From positions 1 through 33,046 of the IMG/VR virus record IMGVR_UViG_3300031772_007669: a DNA stretch of 33,046 bases. One strand, written 5' to 3'. The DNA is from a virus. A program made the translations under genes and the position numbers. Below the pieces are notes generated by a model. That model was not told the origin of the DNA. It saw only the letters and a list, made by a program, of their open reading frames with translations, and ran no database searches. Shown here piece after piece: positions 32,978 to 33,046 of this stretch (position 1 is its first letter; the number at the start of each line of letters is the position of its first letter).

Positions 32978-33023
32978 GCCCTATGGTGAAGTGTACTCAT
33001 TTACGAAGTGGACACCATAGGGC
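32978..33023. repeat. 11-bp inverted repeat upstream of minus-strand cluster
   Basis: GCCCTATGGTG (32978-32988) and CACCATAGGGC (33013-33023) are perfect inverted copies around a 24-base spacer that also holds AAGTG twice. It may be an operator for the minus-strand genes or an attachment-type site. The window ends 23 bases later, so the right side cannot be judged. Confidence 0.6.
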
Positions 33024-33046
33024 TGTTGGTGGATGTAAACCGCGCC

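Overview
The window is most of the genome of a tailed double-stranded DNA phage (or prophage). The capsid, portal, terminase and tail genes are recognisable. The 983-residue tape measure, and the lack of any sheath or contractile baseplate gene, point to a long non-contractile tail (siphovirus type). There are no ribosomal, tRNA or host metabolic genes, and no integrase, repressor or lysis gene. Lifestyle and host therefore stay open. Clear Shine-Dalgarno sites (AGGAGG and variants) indicate a bacterial host. The left edge cuts into an ongoing late operon, and the right edge falls just upstream of a minus-strand operon.

Layout. (1) 1-15050, + strand, AT-rich, G-richer than C-rich on the + strand: capsid decoration candidate, major capsid protein, two neck/tail-completion genes, tail tube, a tail assembly chaperone with a programmed -1 frameshift, tape measure, distal tail protein, large tail hub and a long fibre with an internal duplication. 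Several gene junctions carry a shared palindromic leader (core TTCACCGAGGTGAA). (2) 15106-22079, + strand, visibly C-rich: a small coiled-coil protein, a beta-helix spike, a connector-like protein, a small terminase candidate, large terminase, portal and a beta-rich structural protein. Packaging genes thus follow the tail fibres instead of preceding the capsid gene. (3) 22080-23440: a structured terminator, a 61-residue ORF and about 950 bases without a convincing gene but with a CAATCAAA iteron cluster, ending in a promoter. (4) 23442-24932: two very acidic proteins under a duplicated leader, with composition unlike the surroundings, then two small proteins, one a cysteine-rich zinc-binding candidate. 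(5) 24956-31233: small regulators, then a recombination/replication operon with YqaJ exonuclease, RecT annealase, an SSB-like protein, a RecF/SMC-like ATPase, a VRR-NUC-like nuclease with a zinc-ribbon insertion and a DnaQ-like 3'-5' exonuclease. (6) 31220-32929, minus strand: ASCH protein, HNH endonuclease and two small unknowns, preceded by an 11-bp inverted repeat.

How it fits together. Terminase and portal package DNA into capsids built from the region 1 proteins. The chaperone and its frameshifted form load tail tube subunits around the tape measure. Hub, fibre and spike contact the host. Region 5 supplies a Red-like exonuclease/annealase system with accessory nucleases, which suits recombination-dependent replication and concatemer formation. 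The strongest new observations are the complete frameshift signal at 5076-5148, the repeated leader elements, the GC-skew switch near 15.05 kb, the in-frame duplicated fibre module and the acidic two-gene cassette.
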